Assembly (NCBI GenBank): GCA_035539215.1
Contig: DATLIX010000133.1
Coordinates: forward strand, 38,591-102,590
Direction: 5' to 3'
DNA from: Dongia_B sp035539215
Lineage (GTDB): Bacteria; Pseudomonadota; Alphaproteobacteria; Dongiales; Dongiaceae
DNA length: 64,000 nucleotides
Shown piece after piece: positions 44,904 through 53,749 of the stretch. The position numbers and the translations under genes were made by a program. The notes under the pieces are model-generated. The model worked only from the letters and a program-made list of their open reading frames with translations, ran no database searches and had not been told where the DNA came from. Position 1 is the stretch's first letter. Each line of letters starts with the position of its first letter.

Positions 44904-46448
44904 TCAGTGGTCGACGTCCTTGAGTTCTTCCTTGCGGCGCGCGACAAACGCAGTCAGCGCTTCGACTATCCCCGGCTCCAGCGGCGGCGCTTCATAGATA
45001 TCGAGCGCTTTCTGCCAGATGCGGGTTGCCCGTTGCGTTGCATCCTGAGCGCCGGCCAGTTCCCAGTTTTCATAATTCTGCCAGTTTGACAGCAATGGCT
45101 GATAGAAGGCCGTTTCGTAACGGGACAAGGTGTGTTCCGCACCGAAGAAATGTCCACCGGTCGGCACGTCGGCGATGGCCTGGAGGCCATCGGCAATTTC
45201 CTGCGGCGTGATATCCATCGGCCTGATGGTTTCCGCCATCATCTGCAGCATCTCGACATCGAGGATGATCTTCTCGAACGACGCGGTGAGACCGCCTTCC
45301 ATCCATCCGGCGCCGTGATAGACCAGATTGGCGTGACCCATCACCGAGGACCAGATCGACATCTCGGATTCATAGGCGGCCTGTGCATCGACGATATTGC
45401 TGGCGCTGGAATTGCTGGCGCGATACGGCAGGTTATAGAGGCGCGCCAGTTGCCCGGCGGCCAGTGTCGCCCGCGCATTTTCCGGCGTGCCGAAGGCCGG
45501 CGCGCCGCTGCGCATATCGACATTCGAGGTAAAGGCGCCATAGACGACAGGCGCACCCGGCCGGACCAGCTGCGTCAGCACGATGCCGGCCAGGGCCTCG
45601 GCGTTCTGCTGGGTCAGCGCCGCGGCGAGCGTGACGGGGGTCATGGCGCCCATCAGGGTGAAAGGGGTCACCACATTGGCCTGGCCCCATTCCGCCATGG
45701 CCATCAATCCGTCGCTCATCGCTTCATCGAAACGGCGTGGCGAATTGACCGAGATGACGGTCAGCACCGCCGGATCGTCGATCATCTGCTCACGGGTGAG
45801 GCCGCGGGAGATCGCCATCATGTCGATGCCGTCCAGCGCCCGCTCCCGGCCGATCGCCGTGCAATGATAGACGCGGTCCGAATAGGTGACATTCGCCAGG
45901 TAGCAATCGAGATGGCGCGTCCGTGCCGGCAGCTCGATGGGTGCCGTCGGCTGGTTGCCGACGAAATGGATGATATCGAAGCTCTGTGCCAGTTTGATGA
46001 GCGAGATATAGTCCTGATAGTTGCCCGAGCGACGCCCGTTGACGCAGTCATGAATATTGGGCGGGCCGGCCACCAGGCTGAAGGAGATATGATTTTCGCC
46101 GACATGAAGGCGGCGCGCCGGATTGCGCGGCGTCAGCTTGAAACTTGCGGGTGCCGTCTTGAGGGCTTGCGCGACCAGTTCCCGCGGGATCCGGACCAGG
46201 CCGGTCTCTTCGTTGACGTCGGCTCCGGCAGTGCGAAACGTGTTGCGGGCCGCCGGCCCCATGAACTCGATGCCGACATTCTCGAGCAGCCCCAGGGAGG
46301 CTTCGTGAACCGCCATCAGCTGATCCTGGCTCATGGGCTCGATCGGCCTGAAAGCGTTGCGCAAGGGCGGCTTTCCCTGCAGGGCAGCGCCCAAATGATC
46401 GGCTTCGCGTGGCCGCCTGCTCCGCCGCGTCGTTCGATTGTTTTCCAT
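44904..46448 (-). CDS. Trimethylamine methyltransferase family (MttB-like) protein
   Basis: A 514-residue TIM-barrel protein of the MttB superfamily. It lacks an in-frame amber codon, so it is a non-pyrrolysine member; characterised ones demethylate glycine betaine or related quaternary amines using a corrinoid protein. Recognisable parts are HEASLGLLENVGIEF, GPPNIHDCVNGRRSGNYQDY and GGHFFGAEHTL near the C-terminus. No corrinoid protein or methyl-corrinoid:tetrahydrofolate methyltransferase is in the window. It is divergent from the GlxA/GbdR-type regulator and beside the QAT module. Confidence 0.85.
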   Translation of the reverse strand: MENNRTTRRSRRPREADHLGAALQGKPPLRNAFRPIEPMSQDQLMAVHEASLGLLENVGIEFMGPAARNTFRTAGADVNEETGLVRIPRELVAQALKTAPASFKLTPRNPARRLHVGENHISFSLVAGPPNIHDCVNGRRSGNYQDYISLIKLAQSFDIIHFVGNQPTAPIELPARTRHLDCYLANVTYSDRVYHCTAIGRERALDGIDMMAISRGLTREQMIDDPAVLTVISVNSPRRFDEAMSDGLMAMAEWGQANVVTPFTLMGAMTPVTLAAALTQQNAEALAGIVLTQLVRPGAPVVYGAFTSNVDMRSGAPAFGTPENARATLAAGQLARLYNLPYRASNSSASNIVDAQAAYESEMSIWSSVMGHANLVYHGAGWMEGGLTASFEKIILDVEMLQMMAETIRPMDITPQEIADGLQAIADVPTGGHFFGAEHTLSRYETAFYQPLLSNWQNYENWELAGAQDATQRATRIWQKALDIYEAPPLEPGIVEALTAFVARRKEELKDVDH

Positions 46449-46555
46449 CGGCCAACATCCAATAGGTCAAGAGGATGGCCCTGTTGTCCCACCCTCTTCC
46501 GGCGCTATACTAGTCCGATTTCGACATCGGCTGAGCTTTTTTGGGCGAGTATTTA

Positions 46556-47596
46556 ATGGCGAAGGGCGACGGGCTGTTCCGTGTAGGGGTTGTATTGACG
46601 CCGGGCTTCTCGCTGATGGCCTTTGCATCAGTGGTCGAGCCGCTGCGCGGCGCCAATCTCGTCAGCGGGAAGGTTCTGTATCAATGGCGCCACCTTTCGC
46701 CGGATGGAGGCATGGTTTCATCCGGCGGCGGCCTGGAGGTGCTGACAGAGCCTCTCGCCAAAACGCCGGAAGCCGAATTCGACATGATGGTGGTTTGCGG
46801 CGGCATGGGTAGCGACACCTATCAGAACGCGCGACTGAACGTGTTCCTACGCCGTGTCCTCAGACATGATGTCATTGTCGGCAGCCTCAGCACGGCGAGC
46901 TTCGTTCTGGCGACGGCGGGCCTGCTGGAGCATCGGCGCTGCACGGTCCACTGGGACTATCTTGAGGCATTTCGAGAGACATTCCCGCGGCTCAGCGTGA
47001 CGAGCGAACTCTTCGTCATCGACAAAGGTGTCTTCACCTGCGCTGGTGGAACGGCGGCCATGGACGTCATCCTGCAATTCATTCGCCAGCGGCAGGGTGA
47101 CGAATTCGCCGGAAAGGTATCGGATCAATTCATCTACGGGACGATGCGGCAGCCACGCGATGCCCAACGCATGGCATTGCGCAACCGGCTCGGCGTATCC
47201 CAGCCGACTCTCGTCAAGGCCATCGAGATCATGGAAGGGAGCACCGAAACGCCCATGCGCGCGCCGCAACTGGCGAGGCAGGTGGGAGTCTCGACGCGCC
47301 AGCTCGAACGGCTGTTCCTGCAATATCTCGGCTGCTCGCCCACCCAGCATTATATTCGGATTCGACTGGAGAAGGCGCGCAAGCTGCTGCGCCACAGCAC
47401 GTTGTCGGTACTGGAAACCGGATTGGCCTGCGGCTTCACGACAGCTTCGCATTTCGCGCGTGCCTATCGCCGTCATTTCAAGATCATGCCGAGCGCCGAT
47501 CGCAAGCCGGAGGAGGTACCTTTCCTGTCCGAAACGGCAGCCCCCGCCGCCAAACAGCGCCAGGCAACGGCAAAGCTGCCAAGCCTCGAGGCTTGA
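46556..47596 (+). CDS. GlxA/GbdR-type AraC regulator with GATase1-like domain
   Basis: A 346-residue regulator. Residues about 8-175 form a DJ-1/PfpI-like amidotransferase-fold sensor (VGVVLTPGFSLMAFASVVEP, VVCGGMGSDTYQN, CAGGTAAMDVILQFI). Residues about 230-320 form two AraC-type helix-turn-helix motifs. GbdR, CdhR and ArgR of Pseudomonas, which respond to betaine, carnitine and arginine, share this layout. The start at 46556 has GGGCGAG upstream; the TTG at 46541 is less likely. It is divergent from the MttB homologue and probably controls this module. Confidence 0.86.
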   Translation: MAKGDGLFRVGVVLTPGFSLMAFASVVEPLRGANLVSGKVLYQWRHLSPDGGMVSSGGGLEVLTEPLAKTPEAEFDMMVVCGGMGSDTYQNARLNVFLRRVLRHDVIVGSLSTASFVLATAGLLEHRRCTVHWDYLEAFRETFPRLSVTSELFVIDKGVFTCAGGTAAMDVILQFIRQRQGDEFAGKVSDQFIYGTMRQPRDAQRMALRNRLGVSQPTLVKAIEIMEGSTETPMRAPQLARQVGVSTRQLERLFLQYLGCSPTQHYIRIRLEKARKLLRHSTLSVLETGLACGFTTASHFARAYRRHFKIMPSADRKPEEVPFLSETAAPAAKQRQATAKLPSLEA

Positions 47597-47700
47597 TTCA
47601 CCGGCTCGCCACCTGGATACCTCAGTCCGCTGAAAAACCGACATAGACGCTGGATTGCCTCCACCGCCTCACCGCCTCTGCCACATGCCGCATGCCACGG

Positions 47701-48276
47701 CTATTGCCGGGCGCTCCCCAGCAGCCTGTCCTTGATCAGCCGCGTGGCGCCGCGGCTCCAGGAATAGTCGGCACCCATGCGAAGCCCGCTATCTGCTTCG
47801 GAAACGAGGGCACCGGTCCGGGCATCGCGAATTTGGAATTTCACCATGTATTCCGTGCGGCTGATGCGCTTCACGATGCCGATGAAGGATTGCTCTGCGC
47901 CCAGCTTCAGCGCGATGCCAGCCTCACACCCATCACATTCGTGCAGGGTATGGGTCTTTGCGGCCGCGGCATCCATATTGCCTGTATCAACCAGTCGATA
48001 GCGCCCCGACTGCTCGAATACCTTGCGAACCTCGCGCGTGACGTCCGCCAGTTGCGCGGCATCGGATGGAGCCACGCCCGCCGCTGATGCGGCCGCGCTG
48101 AAATCGTCCAGCTCAAAATCGAATATCGCGATCTTGACAGTTGCCGGTGCCGCCGCATCCGCCGGGACGGCGATCAACGATACCGCGCACAGCAGGAACC
48201 CGGCCATAGCCCTGCACCGCGCACCTGCCCGATCGGCGATACCGCCCCTTCCCGCCTGCCGCTGTCGCATGACCAT
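47701..48276 (-). CDS. Small secreted protein, DUF2380/DUF3280-like
   Basis: A 191-residue exported protein with a long signal region ending near VPADAAAPA. The mature part starts VKIAIFDFELDDFS and has a HECDGCEAG cysteine pair and an alternating alpha/beta pattern. From memory it fits the DUF2380/DUF3280 group of periplasmic proteins of unknown function. GGAGAGAAGAAG precedes the ATG at 48276. It is followed upstream by a related gene (48368-48892) in the same direction. Confidence 0.65.
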   Translation of the reverse strand: MVMRQRQAGRGGIADRAGARCRAMAGFLLCAVSLIAVPADAAAPATVKIAIFDFELDDFSAAASAAGVAPSDAAQLADVTREVRKVFEQSGRYRLVDTGNMDAAAAKTHTLHECDGCEAGIALKLGAEQSFIGIVKRISRTEYMVKFQIRDARTGALVSEADSGLRMGADYSWSRGATRLIKDRLLGSARQ

Positions 48277-48367
48277 CTTCTTCTCTCCATTGTTTATCGC
48301 CCGGCATGTTGGCGTTCCCGGCCTTGCCATCTCTTGATGGCGCTGCGCTGCAAGCGGGCGGCACCGG

Positions 48368-48892
48368 CTAGCGCGTCGCCAGCGCGGTGCGAATTTCCCG
48401 GGATACGAAGGTCTCGGCCCGCAGCCATGCCTCGTCGCTATCCCCGCGGAACGTGAAGAGCCTGCCGAAGGCGATGCGATTGCCGGCGATATCGATCGCT
48501 TGAACTTTCAACCACTGGGCGAGGGTGCTTTGCTTGTGAACACCGCCAACCACCAGGATCTTCGCCCCGGCATCCTTGGCGGCACGCAGCAGAAAGGCAG
48601 GCGCGGGCTCGCTATCGGCGCAGGGCACCGACCCGCATGAGACAGTCACGAGACGAAACTGTCCGTCCGCTGCAAAATCCCGCCTGAGCCCGGCCATGAG
48701 AGCCTGCAGGCGTTCTTGATGCACAGCCGCCTGATCGGCAGGCTCGTTCGAGGTGTCGACATAGGCGAAATCGGCGATGGCGACGTCGAGAATCCGCGCA
48801 CCGGGGAGGCTTGACTCGGCCCAGGCCGGCCGGGAACCAGCGATGGGCCCGACGAGGCCAACAATGCATAGAGCGAGGCAGAACCGGATCAT
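48368..48892 (-). CDS. Small secreted protein, second DUF2380/DUF3280-like member
   Basis: A 174-residue exported protein with a clear signal peptide (MIRFCLALCIVGLVGPIAGS, cleavage near AWAES). The mature part begins VAIADFAYVDTSNEPADQAA and ends with KVQAIDIAGNRIAFGRLFTF and FRGDSDEAW. VSCGSVPCADSE gives a cysteine pair in a similar position to the neighbour. The start at 48892 follows from the signal peptide. It is divergent from the histidine kinase gene; the shared upstream region holds repeated TTTCCCG half-sites. Confidence 0.68.
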   Translation of the reverse strand: MIRFCLALCIVGLVGPIAGSRPAWAESSLPGARILDVAIADFAYVDTSNEPADQAAVHQERLQALMAGLRRDFAADGQFRLVTVSCGSVPCADSEPAPAFLLRAAKDAGAKILVVGGVHKQSTLAQWLKVQAIDIAGNRIAFGRLFTFRGDSDEAWLRAETFVSREIRTALATR

Positions 48893-48990
48893 GGAGAACG
48901 CCTGTTCGCAAGGAAAAGCCTGTTGCTGCGGCAGTGAGCACGTTACCCTGTCCGAGTTTTCCCCGAAACTGAGCGTTTCCCGCACATAAC

Positions 48991-49005
48991 CGGGAAAATT
49001 TCCCG
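48991..49005. promoter_or_regulatory. Palindrome in divergent promoter, candidate response-regulator site
   Basis: CGGGAAA-A-TTTCCCG is a 7+1+7 palindrome between the secreted-protein gene and the kinase gene. A further TTTCCCG half-site lies at 48976-48982 and a TTTTCCCCG just before it. Spaced half-sites of this kind suit a NarL-type regulator such as the one encoded downstream. Binding is inferred. Confidence 0.45.
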
Positions 49006-49110
49006 ACGTTCCTTGGCATCGTATCCGGCGCTTCCCATTGCATGGCTTTTGCCGTTCAATATGCAAAGATGATGCTCTGCCTAGCGCTCTGACGCCCGAG
49101 TCATCCGCCG

Positions 49111-50514
49111 ATGTGGACCTTGCCAAGGAGTGACCTGAAGTACCGCTTGACGCTGCGGATAGCCGCCATATCGGCCTTCTGCTTTGCAGCGACCTTGGCC
49201 TATGTCCTGTACGACACGAACAGAGCCGCGCGCGCCGGAATCGAAACGGTCGCCGACATCGTAGCGCGCGACTTGGAGCTGCAGCGAAGCAAGATGGACT
49301 GGGTGAAGAACCAGGCCGCCGCATTTCCCGATCTGCAAAATATCGCAACACCCCTCATGGCACCCGGCCTTTGCATCGCCTATCGCGCGGAAACGGGCGA
49401 TATCCTTCAACGCTTCTGCAGCGGCACCGAAGGGGACTATGTCGATCCACCGGCGGCATTCACGGCGCTGTATGGCAAGCTTTTCGATCCAGGGCGCGGG
49501 GTCGTACGACCCGTCCTGTTCCGCGACAGGCAGGTGGGCCAGGCCGTGGTCTGGGCCGATCCGGTAACCCTCACGACGCGGGCTTGGCGTGAAGCGGGCC
49601 ACCTTGCCACCATCATGGCCGCCACTCTGCTGCTGCTATGCGGTCTCGTCTACGCCGCCCTTGCGCGCGCTCTGCGCCCCACCCAGCTGATCCGCGCAGG
49701 CCTCGAGCGCATCGCCGCGAATGATCTTTCAGCCCGCTTGCCAGCTTTCGACCTCGCCGAACTCTCGGCAATCCGCAATGTCTTCAACCACCTCGCCGAT
49801 AGCCTCGAGAGAGCCCTCGCCGAACGGAGAGAACTGACACGCCGCCTGATCGCACTGCAGGACGAGGAGCGACAGCATCTCGCGCGCGAACTTCACGACG
49901 AGTTCGGCCAGTGCCTCGCCGCCATCCGTGCCCTGGCCGCATCAGCGGGCCAGACAGCGGCACAGGATTGCCCGAGCCTTCTGTCCGAATGCGAGAGCAT
50001 TGCGCGAACGGCATCACATATGATGGAGATGTTGCGCGGTACGCTCTTTCGGTTGCGCCCGCCGGACGTCGACGAGCTTGGCCTTGCCGCGAGCCTGGAA
50101 GGTCTCATTGCCGGATGGAACAGCCGGAGCCGCGGCCGCACCCGCTTCGAGATCAGCCTTTGCGGTGAATTCGAACACTTGCCGCCCGCCTTCGGCGCCG
50201 CCCTTTATCGCGTTGCGCAGGAAGCCATCACCAATGCGGCAAAGCACGCGGAAGCGACGCGGGTCGTCCTCCATCTGACCGCGCGGGAGGGAATGGAGAT
50301 CGAACTCACCGTCGACGACGACGGCAAAGCGAGCGGTCATGACGAAGCGCCCAAGTCCGGGATGGGCTTCCTCGGCATGCGTGAACGCGTTGCGACGCTG
50401 GGCGGCAAATTGAACTTCGTGGCCGGACGCAAGACGGGCTCCGTCTTGCGCGTCCTTATTCCCGCCGTGCCGAATGGAGACACCGCGGCGGTACGGAGCG
50501 TCAAGCATGAATGA
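49111..50514 (+). CDS. Sensor histidine kinase, HisKA_3 type
   Basis: A 467-residue membrane kinase. TM1 is at about 14-34, a periplasmic sensor at about 35-160 contains Cys residues (LCIAYRAETGDILQRFCSG), TM2 is at about 165-186, then a HAMP domain to about 238. The H-box is LARELHDEFGQCLA with His262, and the ATPase domain has AITNAAKHAEA and GMGFLGMRERV. The start at 49111 has no good Shine-Dalgarno. It overlaps the response regulator by eight bases. The signal is unknown; it might report on the periplasmic proteins encoded divergently. Confidence 0.87.
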   Translation: MWTLPRSDLKYRLTLRIAAISAFCFAATLAYVLYDTNRAARAGIETVADIVARDLELQRSKMDWVKNQAAAFPDLQNIATPLMAPGLCIAYRAETGDILQRFCSGTEGDYVDPPAAFTALYGKLFDPGRGVVRPVLFRDRQVGQAVVWADPVTLTTRAWREAGHLATIMAATLLLLCGLVYAALARALRPTQLIRAGLERIAANDLSARLPAFDLAELSAIRNVFNHLADSLERALAERRELTRRLIALQDEERQHLARELHDEFGQCLAAIRALAASAGQTAAQDCPSLLSECESIARTASHMMEMLRGTLFRLRPPDVDELGLAASLEGLIAGWNSRSRGRTRFEISLCGEFEHLPPAFGAALYRVAQEAITNAAKHAEATRVVLHLTAREGMEIELTVDDDGKASGHDEAPKSGMGFLGMRERVATLGGKLNFVAGRKTGSVLRVLIPAVPNGDTAAVRSVKHE

Positions 50515-51163
50515 CGGGTTTCGAAAGATCATGCTCGTCGACGACCACGCGATCGTTCGCGAGGGATATCGCTCGATTTTCCAGAAGCAGCCGCGATTGA
50601 GGATCGTCGCCGAAGCAGGCGACGGCGACGAAGCTTACCGCCTCTTCAAGGAGACCAGCCCAGATCTCGTCATCATGGACCTCACCATGCCGGGTGTCAG
50701 CGGCATCGAAGGGATCCGGCGCATTCGACAATGGGACCACGATGCCCGTGTCCTGGTCTTCACCATGCATCAGAATGCGGCATTTGCCCTGCAGGCGATC
50801 CGCGCCGGGGCAAGGGGCTACATCACCAAAATGAGCCCGCCGGAAGCACTCGTGCATGCTGTTTTCGATGTGCTCGATGGAAAAATAGCGCTCAGCCCGG
50901 ATATCGACCATGAGCTCGCCCTTAGCCGCATTGTCGACGAGACGGTCGCCGCCGACATCCTGACCGCGCGGGAGTTTGAAGTCCTCCGCATGCTGCTCGC
51001 CGAAAGGACGACCGAGGAAATTGCGACGATGCTTTACCTCAGCCCCAAGACCGTTGCCAATCTGCGCTACCTCATCAAGAACAAGCTTGGCGTCAATTCT
51101 GATATCGAGCTCGTCCGGCTGGCTCTGCGGCAAGGAATTCTTGTCTCGCCCGCAATGCCGTAG
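50507..51163 (+). CDS. NarL/FixJ-family response regulator
   Basis: A 218-residue response regulator. The receiver domain has the acid pair Asp12/Asp13, phosphoacceptor Asp58 (VIMDLTMPG) and Lys108 (YITKMS). A LuxR-type helix-turn-helix covers about 150-205 (LTAREFEVLRMLLAERTTEE). The start at 50507, inside the kinase gene, is fixed by GGAG at 50495. It is the partner of the kinase and probably binds the divergent promoter 1.5 kb upstream. Confidence 0.88.
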   Translation: MNDGFRKIMLVDDHAIVREGYRSIFQKQPRLRIVAEAGDGDEAYRLFKETSPDLVIMDLTMPGVSGIEGIRRIRQWDHDARVLVFTMHQNAAFALQAIRAGARGYITKMSPPEALVHAVFDVLDGKIALSPDIDHELALSRIVDETVAADILTAREFEVLRMLLAERTTEEIATMLYLSPKTVANLRYLIKNKLGVNSDIELVRLALRQGILVSPAMP

Positions 51164-51258
51164 GCTGTCGCAAGAGGCTTACGCAGCGCCCAGCGGAAAA
51201 CATCCCCGCCGAATCCGAATTGATCGTAGGGCCCAAGGGTCGAGAAAAGCTGAGGAAA

Positions 51259-51348
<90 letters not shown>

Positions 51349-51410
51349 GCAGCTTGGGCGGGCCGGAAACTAACGGATTGGCGGACAGACTGCAAGCCGT
51401 ATCTAAAGGC

Positions 51411-51449
51411 AAAAAAAGCAAGTGGGAGCAGCTGGTTAGGGCTGCTCCC
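51411..51449 (-). terminator. Rho-independent terminator of the MFS gene
   Basis: GGGAGCAGC at 51424-51432 and GCTGCTCCC at 51441-51449 form a perfect 9-bp stem with an 8-base loop. On the minus strand the stem is followed after six bases by a seven-T run (51411-51417). It lies 31 bases after the stop of the MFS gene and separates it from tRNA-Ser. Confidence 0.72.
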
Positions 51450-51479
51450 CCTATCGGGTTCCGAAGGCTCGGCCAGGTC

Positions 51480-52700
51480 TCACCGGGCGATGGCGCGCTG
51501 CCTTGCCGTTTCGATGTTCGGCAGGAAGGCGGTCAGCAGGCCGATGGCCGGCAGGAAGGCACACAGGCGATAGACCGTGGCGATATCGGTCCAGTCGGCG
51601 AGCACGCCCAATACCGCGGCGCCCACGCCACCCATGCCGAAGGCAAAGCCGAAGAACAGTCCCGCCACCATGCCGACCCGACCCGGCATCAGTTCCTGGG
51701 CATAGACCACGATCGCCGAGAAGGCCGAGGCGAGGATTAGGCCGATCGGGATCGTCAACACAACGGTCCAGAACAGCGAGGCGTAAGGCAGGATCAGAGT
51801 GAAAGGGAGGACGCCCAGGATCGAGCCCCAGATGACCTTCTTGCGGCCGATGCGATCGCCGATCGGCCCGCCGGCGATGGTGCCGACCGCCGTCGCGCCC
51901 AGGAAGACGAAGAGATCGATCTGCGCTGCCTGCACCGATAGGCCGAAGCGGGTGATCAGATAGAAGGTGTAATAGCTGGTGAGGCTGGCCAGGTAGAAAT
52001 ATTTCGAGAAGATCAAAGCCAGCAGCACGGCGATCGCACCGCCGACCTGCTTGCGCGACAGCGTCACGGCAGCAGCGCTACGCCGCGACACCGCCTTCGC
52101 CTTGCGGTTGGCCCCGAACCAGGCGCCGATCCGCGTCAGGATGATGATCGCCAGCAAGGCACCGAGCGAGAACCAGGCGACGCTCGACTGTCCATGCGGC
52201 AGGATCAGGAAGGCGGCCGCCAAGGGCCCGACGGCCGAGCCGAGATTGCCGCCGACCTGGAACAGGGATTGCGCCAGGCCGTGACGCCCGCCCGAGGCGA
52301 GACGGGCGACGCGCGAGGATTCCGGATGGAAGACCGACGAACCGGTGCCAACCAATGCCGCCGCCAGGAGCAGCATCGGGAAGTTCGGCGCCACCGAAAG
52401 CAGCAGGAGGCCGCTCAGCGTGAAAGCCATGCCGACCGGCAGAGCATAGTTCTTCGGATGGCGGTCGGTATAGAGGCCGACCATGGGCTGCAGCAGCGAG
52501 GCGGTGATCTGGAAGACCAAAGTGATGAGGCCGACCTCGCTGAAAGTCAGGCCGAAGCCCTGCTTGATCATCGGATAGATCGCAGGCAGGAGCGACTGCA
52601 ACATGTCGTTCAACAGATGGCAGAAACTGATACCCACGAGGACGGCTAGGGCTGTCCTTTCGGCAGCGCCGCGATCGACGTTCATCGTTGTATCAGTCAT
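51480..52700 (-). CDS. MFS transporter, fosmidomycin-resistance-like
   Basis: A 406-residue MFS exporter with 12 predicted helices. It begins TALAVLVGISFCHLLNDMLQ and has GTGSSVFHPESSRVARLASG, which resembles the Fsr (fosmidomycin resistance) subfamily, and GPIGDRIGRKKVIWGS between TM8 and TM9. The ATG at 52700 has GGAGAAAATC upstream. It is divergent from an AraC regulator, which probably controls it. The real substrate is unknown; resistance to a small polar antibiotic is possible. Confidence 0.86.
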   Translation of the reverse strand: MTDTTMNVDRGAAERTALAVLVGISFCHLLNDMLQSLLPAIYPMIKQGFGLTFSEVGLITLVFQITASLLQPMVGLYTDRHPKNYALPVGMAFTLSGLLLLSVAPNFPMLLLAAALVGTGSSVFHPESSRVARLASGGRHGLAQSLFQVGGNLGSAVGPLAAAFLILPHGQSSVAWFSLGALLAIIILTRIGAWFGANRKAKAVSRRSAAAVTLSRKQVGGAIAVLLALIFSKYFYLASLTSYYTFYLITRFGLSVQAAQIDLFVFLGATAVGTIAGGPIGDRIGRKKVIWGSILGVLPFTLILPYASLFWTVVLTIPIGLILASAFSAIVVYAQELMPGRVGMVAGLFFGFAFGMGGVGAAVLGVLADWTDIATVYRLCAFLPAIGLLTAFLPNIETARQRAIAR

Positions 52701-52830
52701 GATTTTCTCCATGGTTCTTCAGTAATTGCCGATATTAAGGAGAAGCGCACGACCTTCTTCCGAAAGCAGGTCAATTATTTTATAGTTTGGGCCATTCCCT
52801 CCCGCCCTTTCACCGCCGCGTATGTAGCAG

Positions 52831-53637
52831 ATGGTCCGAAACGCACGATTTAGCCGGGAACTTGAAGGGACGCCCCGCCCCATCCTTGCCTTTGGCAACG
52901 ATTACCCGGACGACTTCGAGATATCGCCGCATCATCACAGCCGGGGCCAGTTTCTGCATGCCGGCTCAGGGGTCATGACGGTACGGACCGAGCATGGGGC
53001 CTGGGTGGTGCCGCCGCAGGAAGCGATGTGGATACCCGCGGGAACCATTCATAGCGTCCGCATGATCGGCCGGGTCACGACGCGGAGCCTTTACATCCTT
53101 CCCGCCGCGGCACCGGATATGCCGGAGACCTGTCAGGTTTTATCCATTTCCGGCTTGATGCGTGAACTCCTGCTGGCGGCGGTCGAGTTGCCGGCCGACT
53201 ATCAGGAGGAAGGAAGAGACGGCCTGATCATGGCTCTTGCCCTGGCCGAACTACGGCAATTGCACAGCCTGCCGCTTTCCCTGCCGCTTCCGACTGACGC
53301 CAAGCTCGCTCGCCGCTGTCAGAAATTTCTCCGCCGCCCCGGGGCGGGTGAATCGATCGATGACTGGGCCGAGACTCTGGCCATGAGCCGCCGCAGCTTT
53401 ACCCGTTTCTTCAAGCGCGAAACCGGAATGACCTTTGCTCATTGGGCGCGTCAGGCCTGCCTCCTGACTGCGCTGCGTCGCCTCGCCCTCGGCGAGGCCG
53501 TCACCACTGTGGCACTCGACCTCGGCTATGAGAGCCCCGCCGCTTTCACCACCATGTTCAAGAAATCACTCGGCATGCCGCCCAGCCGCTACTTCTCGAC
53601 AGCCGGCAGCCGGACCTTCGCAGGCGACGGCGCATGA
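52831..53637 (+). CDS. AraC-family regulator with cupin domain
   Basis: A 268-residue regulator. The N-terminal cupin-like sensor has HHHSRGQFLHAGSGVMTV and VPPQEAMWIPAGTIHSV. The C-terminal AraC domain (about 165-255) has SIDDWAETLAMSRRSFTRFF and VALDLGYESPAAFTTMFKKS. It is divergent from the MFS carrier with 130 bases between starts and most likely regulates it. The Shine-Dalgarno at 52831 is weak. Confidence 0.86.
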   Translation: MVRNARFSRELEGTPRPILAFGNDYPDDFEISPHHHSRGQFLHAGSGVMTVRTEHGAWVVPPQEAMWIPAGTIHSVRMIGRVTTRSLYILPAAAPDMPETCQVLSISGLMRELLLAAVELPADYQEEGRDGLIMALALAELRQLHSLPLSLPLPTDAKLARRCQKFLRRPGAGESIDDWAETLAMSRRSFTRFFKRETGMTFAHWARQACLLTALRRLALGEAVTTVALDLGYESPAAFTTMFKKSLGMPPSRYFSTAGSRTFAGDGA

Positions 53638-53749
53638 GACCGTTTAAGGATCACCGGCCAAAGGGCAGCCCCGCTGCAAAGCCGATCAGGCAACCGGTAT
53701 CGATCCATGCTATTCGCCAATAATGCCAGAGTGCAGACAGGATGAATGA

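Noticed and set aside
44904..46448. Pyrrolysine-containing MttB
   Set aside because: The reading frame has no in-frame TAG, so it is a non-pyrrolysine family member.
45132..46556. 474-codon plus-strand frame over the MttB homologue
   Set aside because: Antisense shadow. The minus strand carries a full-length MttB-family protein with conserved motifs.
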